NCBI GenBank assembly: GCA_025055175.1
Contig: JANWYT010000002.1
Location: 186,001-250,000, forward strand
Source of the DNA: Anaerolineae bacterium
Lineage (GTDB): Bacteria; Chloroflexota; Anaerolineae; Aggregatilineales; Phototrophicaceae
DNA: 64,000 bases
Direction: 5' to 3'
The notes under the pieces are model-generated. The model saw only the letters and a list, made by a program, of their open reading frames with translations. It did no database searches and was not told where the DNA came from. Positions 46,588 to 54,500 of this stretch are shown here, piece after piece. The stretch's first letter is position 1, and each line of letters starts with the position of its first letter. The position numbers and the translations under genes are program-made.

Positions 46588-46603
46588 AAGTGTAGCAACA
46601 CTT
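46588..46603. promoter_or_regulatory. Inverted repeat in the leader of the cNMP-binding gene
   Basis: AAGTGT (46588-46593), four bases, and ACACTT (46598-46603) form a perfect inverted repeat between the -10 box and the start codon. It could be an operator or a small RNA hairpin. Confidence 0.4.
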
Positions 46604-46612
46604 ATGCTTCGA

Positions 46613-46642
46613 ATTATAACACAACCTGAAGAGGTGTGCCAA
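46613..46642 (-). promoter_or_regulatory. Promoter for the cNMP-binding gene
   Basis: Minus-strand TTGGCA (46637-46642), an 18-base spacer and a perfect TATAAT (46613-46618) lie about 50 bases before the start at 46563. Confidence 0.55.
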
Positions 46643-46671
46643 AGGTAGTCGACTGTGCCTCAGAGCAAATC

Positions 46672-48471
46672 TCAGCTAGAGATAATCCAGTCACGCAGGG
46701 TACGGAAGCGATCTGTCGGGTCGGTGATGATCCCGAGCTGAACGTTATTCACTTTATTGCTGACAACGTAAGTGAACAGGGGCGTGTAGAGAGGGATGGC
46801 GACGGCGCGGTCGATGAAACGGCGCTGGAACTGCTGGTAAAGCTGTACGCGATTGATCCCGTTGGCGTCGCGGCGAGCGCGCTCTAGTAGCTCGCTCAGG
46901 CGGTCATCGGCTAGTGCGCCGTAATTCTTGCCATCTGGTGCTTGTCCGACATGCCAATAGGCGTAGCCGTCTGGATCAGAAGCTAGCGTGAGCTGGGCAA
47001 TGGCTGCCATGAAGTCTCCGTCCTCTAGACGCTGCGTCAGTACAGGCGCAGGGACGGCTTCGACGGTCACCTCTAGGCCGTACTGTGACCATTGGGCGGC
47101 AATTTCGCGCGCAATGGCGACCAGTGGCGGATTGTCTTCCACCAGCAGGCTGAAGCGATAGATAATCGGGTCAGGCGTCAGCGTTGGCTCACCCTCGGCA
47201 GGCTGGGGAGACTTTGGCGTTTGGATGTTGGCCGTGCGCAGCAGATCGAGTGCAGCCAAAGGATTGGTCACAGGATATTGCAGCGTGGGATCGTAGGCCC
47301 AAGAGTTGGCCAGGATGGGACTATCGGCCACAACGACGCGGTTGTTGAGATGAGTTTCGACGGGCGTTTGGCGATTGAGGCCGATCATCAGGGCCAGCCG
47401 CACGCGCAGCTCTTGAAAGAAGCGCACGCCTTCTGGCTCAGACCAGTTGTAAAGCAGCACGCCGAGGGCAGGCGCAAGCGAGGTGTAGGTGTTGGTGTTG
47501 GGAAGCTCTAGCAGAGGTAGACGTTCGTCCCAATTACGCGCAGCCAGTCCATCCACTTGCCCGCGTTGGAAGGCAGCGTATGCTGCTTCGTAAGAAGGAT
47601 AGAGGCGGAAACGCAGCCGCTCAATCGCGTAGCCCTCTGCGCCGTCGGTGCGCAGGCGGTAATTCGGCGCGACGCGCAGATTGACGATGTCAATTGTCTC
47701 ACCATCGGAGGACTGTAAGCTCTCTAGCTGGTAAGCGCCTGTGCCAATAGGAGTGATGTTGAAACGATGAGAGGCCATCTCGGCAGCGCTCGTGCCGCGC
47801 AGGGCATGCTCTGGCAACACCCCAAAGGTCAGGCGATGGAGGAAGCTGGCTAGCGGTTGTGTGAGGCGAAAGCGGATGATCTGTGGGGTGACAACCTGAG
47901 CTTCGACAGTACGCCAAAATTGGCTCATCTCTGCTGTGCTGCCCAGACTAGAGTCTTGCATGAGGCTGACGGTGAAAAAAACATCTTCGGCCGTGAAAGG
48001 CAGGCCGTCCTGCCATAGCACGTCCTCGCGTAGCGTGACGACGTACTCAAGTCCTTCGCTGCCCATGATCCAGCTCTCAGCTAGGTCGGGAACAGCTTCA
48101 CCGTAGGCGTTGATCTGGAACAAGCCGTCGAAGATTAGCGAGCTGATGTCACGGTCTACAGGATTCAAATCAGCGTAAAGGGGGTTGAGTCGGCTCAGGC
48201 TGCCGATGAGAGCTTCTGTGTAGGTGACGACGCTATCTTCTTGTACCTGATGTGTATCTTGAGAGGGTAAGACAGGGACAGGTTCTGGGCTGGGCAGAAG
48301 AGGTGTTGGCGTGACGTACGCTTGTTCTGTTGCAGGCTGCGCTTCTTGAGCAGCCTGAGGCGGCGGCGTGGGCTGGGGGCTTGGAGAAGTCGCCAGACGT
48401 GCGAAGACAGCCAGGCCGAAGACCAGGATTGAGAGCGCAAGAGCCAGAGATTGCCAGTGGAGGCGGTTCAT
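46672..48471 (-). CDS. Extracellular solute-binding protein family 5 (peptide/oligopeptide type)
   Basis: 599 aa. An N-terminal TM or signal stretch (8-28) and a Pro/Gln-rich linker (30-75) precede the family 5 fold: YTEALIGSLSRLNPLYADLNPVDRDISSLIFDGLF, then LAESWIMGSEGLEYVVTLREDVLWQDGLPFTAEDV, as in OppA/DppA proteins. This family captures peptides, nickel or sugars for ABC importers. No permease or ATPase gene is adjacent, so it may be served by genes elsewhere. On the same strand as secG upstream and separated from it by 36 bases, so co-transcription is possible. Confidence 0.9.
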   Translation of the reverse strand: MNRLHWQSLALALSILVFGLAVFARLATSPSPQPTPPPQAAQEAQPATEQAYVTPTPLLPSPEPVPVLPSQDTHQVQEDSVVTYTEALIGSLSRLNPLYADLNPVDRDISSLIFDGLFQINAYGEAVPDLAESWIMGSEGLEYVVTLREDVLWQDGLPFTAEDVFFTVSLMQDSSLGSTAEMSQFWRTVEAQVVTPQIIRFRLTQPLASFLHRLTFGVLPEHALRGTSAAEMASHRFNITPIGTGAYQLESLQSSDGETIDIVNLRVAPNYRLRTDGAEGYAIERLRFRLYPSYEAAYAAFQRGQVDGLAARNWDERLPLLELPNTNTYTSLAPALGVLLYNWSEPEGVRFFQELRVRLALMIGLNRQTPVETHLNNRVVVADSPILANSWAYDPTLQYPVTNPLAALDLLRTANIQTPKSPQPAEGEPTLTPDPIIYRFSLLVEDNPPLVAIAREIAAQWSQYGLEVTVEAVPAPVLTQRLEDGDFMAAIAQLTLASDPDGYAYWHVGQAPDGKNYGALADDRLSELLERARRDANGINRVQLYQQFQRRFIDRAVAIPLYTPLFTYVVSNKVNNVQLGIITDPTDRFRTLRDWIISS

Positions 48472-48507
48472 CGGTGACGGAGCGCGGAAGACGCGCTCCC
48501 CACACCA

Positions 48508-48735
48508 CTATGAGCTAGCGACGACGGAGAACAGCGAGATGGCCAGGAAGGCAATGCTCAAGAAGATCGTCACCTGAAAGATGGTCTTCTCTAGTCCTCG
48601 GCGCGTGCGCGCAATGCCGCCGCCGGCGTCACCACCGAGCAAGCTGCCCAACATGCCGCCCTTGACTTGCAGCATGATGAGCAGGATGAGGATGATGGAA
48701 ACTAAGATCGAGGCAATCTGGAGGGCTGCTGCCAT
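48508..48735 (-). CDS. secG: Preprotein translocase subunit SecG
   Basis: 75 aa. Two TM helices (about 4-24 and 54-73) flank a Gly-rich loop (GGMLGSLLGGDAGGGIARTRRGLEK), the classic SecG form. SecG joins SecYE to assist membrane insertion of exported proteins. It has a short leader with its own promoter candidate and sits between the S41 protease and a solute-binding protein, which are both exported. Confidence 0.93.
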   Translation of the reverse strand: MAAALQIASILVSIILILLIMLQVKGGMLGSLLGGDAGGGIARTRRGLEKTIFQVTIFLSIAFLAISLFSVVASS

Positions 48736-48772
48736 GCGCGTAATCTCCTCTTAGGGCAATATCAGAGCGCGC

Positions 48773-48801
48773 AGTATAGCACGCCTGACGTTGGCTGAGA
48801 A
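48773..48801 (-). promoter_or_regulatory. Possible promoter for secG
   Basis: Minus-strand TTCTCA (48796-48801), a 17-base spacer and TATACT (48773-48778) lie about 40 bases before the secG start. It lies within the hairpin region at 48781-48822. Confidence 0.42.
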
Positions 48802-48822
48802 GGATAGTTGCGGCTCAGGCGT
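48781..48822 (-). terminator. Hairpin immediately after the S41 protease stop
   Basis: ACGCCTGA (48781-48788) and TCAGGCGT (48815-48822) are perfectly complementary across 26 bases. It begins directly after the stop codon at 48823 and has no T-run. It overlaps the -35 region of the candidate secG promoter. Confidence 0.45.
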
Positions 48823-50043
48823 TTATTTCTGGCCCAAGCTCAAGATGTAGTCGATGGCTGCCTGGATTTGCGGATCAATCTCGCTGCCATCTTGGATGAG
48901 ACCACGCTCAGGATCGTACTCCACAATCTGATCGGGGGTGACGCCGAAATCGTGAATCCAGTTGCGATTAGGGGTGAGCCAGCGCGCAATAGTCAGGCGC
49001 AGCGCGCCGCCGTTGCTGAGAGGTTGAACAGTCTGGACTGTGCCTTTGCCGAAGGTCGTCTCGCCGATGAGCCAAGCTACGCCGCGATCTTTCATCGCCC
49101 CAGCGATCAATTCGCTGGCGCTGGCGCTGGACTCGTCCACCAGGACGACGATAGGCACGCGCACATCCAGGAATCCGCCCTGAGCGTTGAAGATTTCTTC
49201 CTGACCATTGCCCAGCGCTTCGTAGAGGATGACGCCATCTTTGATGAACATGCTGCCCACCTCAACGGCAGTGTTCAAGTAGCCGCCAGGGTTGCCGCGC
49301 AAGTCGAAGATGAGGCCTTTGCGATTGTTAACGTCCATCTCTTGCAAGGCAGCGCGCATTTGCTGTGGAGCATTGGTCAGGAACTGACCCAAGTATAGGT
49401 AGGCAATGTCGTTATCCAGCACGCGGTATTCAATGATTGGGCGTGTGAAACGGACGCGCGTCATAGTGAAGGTGACGAAGCTGTCACCGCGCTTGAAGGT
49501 GATCGTGACCTGTGTACCTGCCGGACCGCGTACCAACGGCACAAGCTCATCTTGGCTGATCCCCTGGACGCTGCGCCCATCCACTTCCCAGAAGATATCG
49601 CCAGGCAAAACACCGGCTGCTTCTGCGGCAGCGCCGCGAATTAGGCTGACGACTTCGATCTCGCCAGTGGCTTCGATAGTACGGATGACGACGCCAATCC
49701 CTTCGACGTCGCCGCCCATGCTCTCCTGGTGAATGCGGAACTGCGAAGGATCCATGTAATTGCTGAATCGGTCGCCGAGCGCGCCAACCATGCCGCTAAT
49801 TGCGCCGTCCACCAGGTCTGGCACGGTCACATCCGCCGAGTCGACGAAACGGTTGCGGATCAGATCATAGACTTCATAAAAGGGCTGGAAGGCTTGATCG
49901 GTATCGCCAATGGCTACGTTGGCTTCGCGTTGCTGCGCGCGCGAAATGCTGCTCCAGTTGCCGAAGGCAAAGCCGGCTACAAACACCATCACCAACAAAA
50001 CAGCTAATTGAAGGCGTTGAGCCTGGCTATTCCACTGTCTCAT
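48823..50043 (-). CDS. S41-family C-terminal processing peptidase
   Basis: 406 aa. N-terminal TM about 12-33, a helical region 55-100, PDZ domain about 105-190 (GVLPGDIFWEVDGRSVQGIS), and the peptidase core. The serine-lysine dyad is visible as VDESSASASEL (Ser about 308) and TTFGKGTVQ (Lys about 333). CtpA/Prc-type enzymes trim or degrade exported proteins by their C-termini. Targets are unknown. Divergent from the small gene at 50166, with an inverted repeat between. Confidence 0.93.
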   Translation of the reverse strand: MRQWNSQAQRLQLAVLLVMVFVAGFAFGNWSSISRAQQREANVAIGDTDQAFQPFYEVYDLIRNRFVDSADVTVPDLVDGAISGMVGALGDRFSNYMDPSQFRIHQESMGGDVEGIGVVIRTIEATGEIEVVSLIRGAAAEAAGVLPGDIFWEVDGRSVQGISQDELVPLVRGPAGTQVTITFKRGDSFVTFTMTRVRFTRPIIEYRVLDNDIAYLYLGQFLTNAPQQMRAALQEMDVNNRKGLIFDLRGNPGGYLNTAVEVGSMFIKDGVILYEALGNGQEEIFNAQGGFLDVRVPIVVLVDESSASASELIAGAMKDRGVAWLIGETTFGKGTVQTVQPLSNGGALRLTIARWLTPNRNWIHDFGVTPDQIVEYDPERGLIQDGSEIDPQIQAAIDYILSLGQK

Positions 50044-50104
50044 CTGACTTGCTCCACACTTGAACTAACAAAGGAAAGGAATGGGCATGTCTTAAGCATA
50101 GCAT

Positions 50105-50121
50105 AGTTTAATCACTAAACT
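50105..50121. promoter_or_regulatory. Inverted repeat between S41 protease and small unknown gene
   Basis: AGTTTA (50105-50110), five bases, and TAAACT (50116-50121) form a perfect inverted repeat in the divergent intergenic region, about 60 bases from the S41 start. A possible operator for both directions. Confidence 0.4.
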
Positions 50122-50165
50122 GTAAAATTCTGGTGAGACGATTGCTCATTCGTCAGGTCGCCATC

Positions 50166-50510
50166 ATGTCCGTGGATTGTAATTTCGTCTGCGAAACACT
50201 ATGTCAACTGGCCCGCGATTCAGTGCCTCACCACCGAATCCTCAATCATTTGCTGGCTTTGACTGATGGAGATGAAGCGCTGGAGCTTGCTCTTCTGCGC
50301 GTGGGACATTGCCTAGCCTGGGGAAGCGAGTACTATGCATTGGCTCACATTGGCCAGAGCGGTGGTTGGCAGGCTCATCTGGCCCAGGCCGTCTATTTGA
50401 TTGTGCGCACTCAGGGCGACACAGAAGCTATTCAGCGAGCAATCGTACGGACTGAAGGCCTGGTTCAGACCATCCTCAGCTGTTATTTAGACGCTAGGGC
50501 TGGCGTTTGA
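50166..50510 (+). CDS. Small helical protein of unknown function
   Basis: 114 aa from ATG 50166; a GTG at 50133 would add 11 residues, and neither start has a strong ribosome site. The protein is mostly alpha-helical with repeated Ala/Leu segments (LLALTDGDEALELALLRVGHCLAWG; LAQAVYLIVRTQGD) and two Cys near residues 5 and 10. I do not recognise a family. No membrane helix or signal peptide is clear. It lies between a protease and the thiamine transport operon without evident linkage; a hairpin spans its stop codon. Confidence 0.5.
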   Translation: MSVDCNFVCETLCQLARDSVPHHRILNHLLALTDGDEALELALLRVGHCLAWGSEYYALAHIGQSGGWQAHLAQAVYLIVRTQGDTEAIQRAIVRTEGLVQTILSCYLDARAGV

Positions 50511-50526
50511 AAGTCGGAGCGCCAGC
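50499..50526 (+). terminator. Hairpin spanning the stop of the small unknown gene
   Basis: GCTGGCG (50499-50505) and CGCCAGC (50520-50526) form a perfect 7-bp stem over a 14-base loop that includes the stop codon. No T-run follows. It sits just upstream of the riboswitch promoter. Confidence 0.45.
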
Positions 50527-50537
50527 TTGCTTCTGGA

Positions 50538-50566
50538 TTGCCATAGTTTCATCTTCAGGCTATACT
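50538..50566 (+). promoter_or_regulatory. Promoter driving the TPP riboswitch and thiBP
   Basis: TTGCCA (50538-50543), a 17-base spacer and TATACT (50561-50566) precede the riboswitch aptamer by about 15 bases, so transcription should start just before it. Confidence 0.75.
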
Positions 50567-50580
50567 TGCGCTGTCATTGA

Positions 50581-50678
50581 CAAGACCAGGGGAGTCCGCG
50601 CAAGTGGGCTGAGAGAGTGCGTAGCGCCGCACTGACCCTCGACCTGATCCGGATCATGCCGGCGTAGGGAGAGTCGTG
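50581..50678 (+). ncRNA. TPP riboswitch aptamer (THI element)
   Basis: Conserved THI-box landmarks appear in order: AGGGGAGTCC at the 5' side of P2, GGCTGAGAGAG in the pyrimidine-sensing helix, CTGACCCT, then GACCTGATCC and GGATCATGCCGGCGTAGGGA of the pyrophosphate-sensing arm. P1 can form between CAAGAC (50581-50586) and GTCGTG (50673-50678) with one mismatch. It binds thiamine pyrophosphate; genes below it are normally switched off when the ligand is plentiful. The downstream genes encode thiamine-type ABC transporter subunits, which fits. Confidence 0.96.
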
Positions 50679-50688
50679 TACATGGGTT

Positions 50689-50719
50689 ACCACCCCTGAA
50701 ACACCTCGCCAGGGGTGGT
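50689..50719 (+). terminator. Expression-platform hairpin of the TPP riboswitch
   Basis: ACCACCCCTG (50689-50698) and CAGGGGTGGT (50710-50719) form a perfect 10-bp stem with an 11-base loop. Bases 50693-50698 (CCCCTG) can instead pair with CAGGGG at 50587-50592 inside the aptamer, which would prevent the hairpin in the ligand-free state. The tail (TTCAGTTC) is only weakly U-rich. Confidence 0.6.
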
Positions 50720-50802
50720 TTCAGTTCAGCACAAGGCTCGGTGTTCCTCTGGTTGAGTCGCTGGCGAGCCGAATCAACCGATTGTCACAAGGAAAGAACA
50801 TC

Positions 50803-51834
50803 ATGAAGTTTTTGTCCATTTTTGTGCTGGTACTGAGCCTGAGTTTGTCGGCTCAGGGACAGGAGCGCGTTGTGACGCTCATCACCCACGACAGTTTCAA
50901 CGTGAGTGAGGACGTGTTGCAAGCCTTTGAGCAAGAGAGCGGCTACCGTGTGGAGATTCTGCGCCTGGGCGATGCCGGCTTGCTGGTCAATCAAGCTATC
51001 TTGAGCCGCAACAATCCTCTAGGCGATGTGCTGTTCGGGGTGGACAACACTTTCCTGAGTCGCGCGTTGAAGGCTGACATCTTCCTGCCCTATGAATCGC
51101 CTCTGCTCGCAGAGGTTGATCCCATTCATCTGCTGCCCGACGAAACGCGGGTGACGCCGATCGACTACGGCGATGTTTGCCTCAATTATGACATCGCTGC
51201 GCTGGAAGCACTGGGCTTGAAAGCGCCACAAAGCCTGGCAGATTTGACGCAGGAAGCCTATCGTGGTCTGCTAGTGGCCATGAACCCCGCTACATCTTCA
51301 CCAGGTTTAGCCTTCTTGTTGACCACAGTGAGCGTCTTTGGGACGGAAGGCGACTACACCTACCTGGACTACTGGGCTGATCTGGTGGCTAATGACGTGC
51401 TGATCGTGGACGACTGGGAGACGGCCTACTTTGGCCACTTCTCGGCTATCAGCGAAGACGGTGACCGTCCTTTGGTGGTGAGCTACGCCAGCAGTCCGCC
51501 TTTCAGCCTGGACGACGAGGGCCAACCGACGACGGCCAGCGTGACCGCTCCTGGGACGTGCTTCCGTCAGGTGGAATACGCAGCGATGCTGCGCGGCACA
51601 GACAATGAGGAAGGCGCACAGCAATTGATTGACTTCATGCTGAGCCGCGCTTTCCAAGAAGACTTGCCTATGCAGATGTACGTCTTTCCTGTGCGCCGTG
51701 ATGCCGTTCTGCCAGCCGAATTCGCCGAATTTGCGACGGTGGCAGAGGAGCCGGCCATGTTGAGCGCGGAGGCTATCGATCAGGGCCGCGAGGACTGGAT
51801 CAACGCTTGGCTGGAAGTGATCGTGCGCCGATGA
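50803..51834 (+). CDS. thiB: Thiamine ABC transporter substrate-binding protein
   Basis: 343 aa. Start set at 50803 with AAGGAAAG upstream. Signal peptide about 1-21 ending SAQG, then VVTLITHDSFNVSEDVLQAFEQESGYRVEIL and GDVLFGVDNTFLSRALKADIFLPYESP, the typical ThiB/TbpA N-lobe, and later IDYGDVCLNYDI and NPATSSPGLAFLLTTV. ThiB binds thiamine or its phosphates outside the membrane. It is the first gene below a TPP riboswitch and shares the ATGA overlap with thiP. A related HMP-precursor or iron binder is less likely given the riboswitch. Confidence 0.92.
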   Translation: MKFLSIFVLVLSLSLSAQGQERVVTLITHDSFNVSEDVLQAFEQESGYRVEILRLGDAGLLVNQAILSRNNPLGDVLFGVDNTFLSRALKADIFLPYESPLLAEVDPIHLLPDETRVTPIDYGDVCLNYDIAALEALGLKAPQSLADLTQEAYRGLLVAMNPATSSPGLAFLLTTVSVFGTEGDYTYLDYWADLVANDVLIVDDWETAYFGHFSAISEDGDRPLVVSYASSPPFSLDDEGQPTTASVTAPGTCFRQVEYAAMLRGTDNEEGAQQLIDFMLSRAFQEDLPMQMYVFPVRRDAVLPAEFAEFATVAEEPAMLSAEAIDQGREDWINAWLEVIVRR

Positions 51835-53474
51835 GGCGTGCGGCTTGGGCAGGGCTGTATGCTCTGCCCGTCGCCTTCCTGGCGATCTTCTTCTTCCATC
51901 CGCTGCTGAATATCTTGGGCTACAGCCTGGCGCCTCAAGGTCAGGTCGACTTGAGCGTCCTGCTGAGTCTAGCCAACTCTGACTACTATCGTCAAACCTT
52001 GTCTTTTACGCTGTGGCAAGCAGCTCTCTCAACTTTCTTCACCCTGCTGCTGGCCTTGCCTTCAGCTTACGTGTTGGCGCGCTATCAATTTCGGGGGAGG
52101 AACGCGCTCTTGTCAGTGGCGGCTTTGCCCTTCATCCTGCCGACGGTGATTGTAGCAGTGGGCTTCCAGACTCTGCTGGGGGATCGCGGTCTGCTCAATG
52201 AAGCACTGGCGGCGTTGTTGGGACTAGAAACAGGGCCGTTGCGCTTGGAACGTTCGCTGCCCCTCATCTTGATAGCTCACGTCTTCTACAACTATGGGCT
52301 GGCAGTGCGTTTGCTAACTAGCTATGGTGCGTCATTGTCGGTGCGCTACGAAGAAGCGGCGCGCACACTAGGCCTGGGAACGTGGGGCGTCTGGAGGCGA
52401 GTGACTTGGCCGCTGCTGAGGCCTGCGCTCAGTGGTGTAGCGTTGCTGGTATTCATCTTTAACATGACTAGCTTCGGCGTGATCGTTATCTTGGGTGGGG
52501 TGCGCTTTGCGACGCTGGAGGTGCAGATTTTTTATCAGGCTGTGAGTCTGTTCAACCTATCATCGGCAGCTGCATTGTCGCTGGTACAGATGGGGCTGGC
52601 GTCGCTGGCTTTTGGTCTGTATGGGCGCTGGCAGCGCACAGCTTTTCCCATCCAAACGCAGAGCGAAGCGCTCCTGCGCAGGCCCAGTGGCTGGGGAGCG
52701 CGCTCAGCGATTGGCGGAATAGTGATCTTTGTTGTGCTGGGGGTGTCCGCGCCGCTGCTGGCCCTCGTGTGGCGCTCCCTGAGCTGGCGCGGCGCATTCA
52801 GCTTGCGCCACTACCTGTCCTTGCTTGAAGGTGAGACACGCGCGCTGGCTGTTCCGATTGGAGTTGGCGTCACCAACTCGTTGATCCTGGCTGCTGTAGC
52901 CGTCTTCCTAGCTCTGATGCTGGGTTTGTTGGCCGCTCACATGTTAAAGCGAGGCTGGCGCTGGTTGGACGGCTTGTTCATGCTTCCGCTGGCGACGAGC
53001 GCGGTCACGCTGGGCTTGGGCTACACCTTGTCTTTCGATCAGCCGCCCCTGAATTTGCGCGGCTCATGGGTAGTGCTGCCTATCTTGCATGCGCTGGTGG
53101 CGCTGCCATTCGTGGTGCGCACCGTGTTGCCAGCGCTCCGCGCCATTCCACCGAACATGTTGGCGGCTGCTGCCACGCTGGGGTCTGGCCCAATGACGCG
53201 CTGGTGGCGCATCGAGCGGCCTCTAACGACGCGCGCAATTTCGATTAGCGCGCTCTTCGCTTTCACGGTGAGCTTAGGAGAGTTCGGGGCTTCGCTCTTC
53301 GTGGTGCGGCCCAACTTGCCCACGCTGCCAATCATGATTTACCGCCTGCTAGGCCAGCCGTCCAGAGAGAGCTACGGGCAAGCGCTGGCCCTGAGCGTGA
53401 TCCTGCTGTTGCTGTGTGCGCTGGCCTTCTTCTTCATGGAGCGCTTGCGCCGTGCTTCTGGCAGTGGCTTTTAG
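51831..53474 (+). CDS. thiP: Thiamine ABC transporter permease
   Basis: 547 aa with about 12 TM helices in two duplicated permease halves, as in ThiP. Each half has an EAA-type loop for the ATPase: EEAARTLGLGTWGVWRRVTWP near 182-202 and AAATLGSGPMTRWWRIERPL near 444-463. The ATG at 51831 overlaps the thiB stop. The ATP-hydrolysing ThiQ normally follows, but the next gene is on the other strand, so its ATPase must come from elsewhere or be shared. The stop overlaps the convergent hydrolase stop. Confidence 0.9.
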   Translation: MRRAAWAGLYALPVAFLAIFFFHPLLNILGYSLAPQGQVDLSVLLSLANSDYYRQTLSFTLWQAALSTFFTLLLALPSAYVLARYQFRGRNALLSVAALPFILPTVIVAVGFQTLLGDRGLLNEALAALLGLETGPLRLERSLPLILIAHVFYNYGLAVRLLTSYGASLSVRYEEAARTLGLGTWGVWRRVTWPLLRPALSGVALLVFIFNMTSFGVIVILGGVRFATLEVQIFYQAVSLFNLSSAAALSLVQMGLASLAFGLYGRWQRTAFPIQTQSEALLRRPSGWGARSAIGGIVIFVVLGVSAPLLALVWRSLSWRGAFSLRHYLSLLEGETRALAVPIGVGVTNSLILAAVAVFLALMLGLLAAHMLKRGWRWLDGLFMLPLATSAVTLGLGYTLSFDQPPLNLRGSWVVLPILHALVALPFVVRTVLPALRAIPPNMLAAAATLGSGPMTRWWRIERPLTTRAISISALFAFTVSLGEFGASLFVVRPNLPTLPIMIYRLLGQPSRESYGQALALSVILLLLCALAFFFMERLRRASGSGF

Positions 53475-54475
53475 CTCAGGTCGGCCCAGAAGCTGTCCAG
53501 CGCTTGCTTCACTTTGTCTAAGCGCTCAAAGTGAGGCAGGCCCAGAGTGTTGGGAATACGCCGCGCGCGCCAGCTGGGTTGTTTCTCCAGCATATCGGGC
53601 AAACGCTCAAAGCTGGTGTGAGGATCGCGGTCATACAGCACCAGTACGGGCAGGCTCAGGTTTTTGTAGAGCGTGTCGAAGGCGCGGCGGGTGAACAGCT
53701 TGCCGCTTAGGAAGTAAAGCGGAGCGTAGCGCGCGCCTTCCTGGTGTGAGGTTGTCCATGAGTACTCGGCTAAGCCATCGTTGAGCGCGCCCTTGAAGCT
53801 TTGAGCCAGGAAATAGCGAATGCTAGGTTCAGTTGTCAGCAGGTTGTAGAGGGTGCGGCTGAGGATAGGATTGGCTAGCACATTGTAGATTTCATCTCGG
53901 CTGATTTCAACTAGCGTCCCCAGCGGTGGAATTTGCAGACGAATGGCGTCGTCGTCTTGGCTTTGCTGCGCGTTGCGCTCCGCGAAACCAGTGGGCGAGA
54001 TGAAGCTGAGCGAGCGAATAGCTTGGCTTTGCAGGGCAGCGCGGGCGGCAAATTCGCTGCTTAGCGATAAAGCGATCACGTCGCAGGGCTGGCCGATGAA
54101 GTCCAGGGCGTCTAGGATGGCAGCGGCGTACAGCTCTGGCGAATACTCACGCTGAGTGCGTTCGCTGTAGCCAAAGCCGGGCAAGTCTAGGGCGTATACA
54201 GGACGCTGGCGGCGATAGGCTTCAAAGAGAGGCTTCATCTCGTAAGCGCTAGCAGCCGCGTTAATGCTGTGGATGAGCAGCAGCGGCACGCCCAACGCCT
54301 CATCAGCTATGTAGCAGCTGAGGAAACAGGAGCGCTTGCCCAGAAAATCGACGCGGCGCGCTGCTAAGGCTGGCACGAGCGGCACCCGCCGATTGACGAT
54401 GGTGCTGGCTGCCACCATGCCACCGAGCAAGCCGAAGAGGGCAAGTTTGCGGGCAGTATCGGTGAGTTTGGGCAT
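53471..54475 (-). CDS. Alpha/beta-hydrolase with atypical nucleophile elbow
   Basis: 334 aa. An N-terminal hydrophobic stretch (10-25) suggests membrane association. The core has PLLLIHSINAAASAYEM (oxyanion strand), YALDLPGFGYSERT, VIALSLSSEFAARAAL for the nucleophile, VLVLYDRDPHTSF for the acid, and GLPHFER for the histidine. The usual GxSxG elbow reads A-L-S-L-S-S, so flanking glycines are replaced by Ser or Ala; catalysis is plausible but should be tested. Closest to the fold family of epoxide-hydrolase-like and chlorophyll-type hydrolases in the sense of layout only. Convergent with thiP. Confidence 0.8.
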   Translation of the reverse strand: MPKLTDTARKLALFGLLGGMVAASTIVNRRVPLVPALAARRVDFLGKRSCFLSCYIADEALGVPLLLIHSINAAASAYEMKPLFEAYRRQRPVYALDLPGFGYSERTQREYSPELYAAAILDALDFIGQPCDVIALSLSSEFAARAALQSQAIRSLSFISPTGFAERNAQQSQDDDAIRLQIPPLGTLVEISRDEIYNVLANPILSRTLYNLLTTEPSIRYFLAQSFKGALNDGLAEYSWTTSHQEGARYAPLYFLSGKLFTRRAFDTLYKNLSLPVLVLYDRDPHTSFERLPDMLEKQPSWRARRIPNTLGLPHFERLDKVKQALDSFWADLS

Positions 54476-54500
54476 GGCGCAGCTCTCTTTGAGTGTTGAC

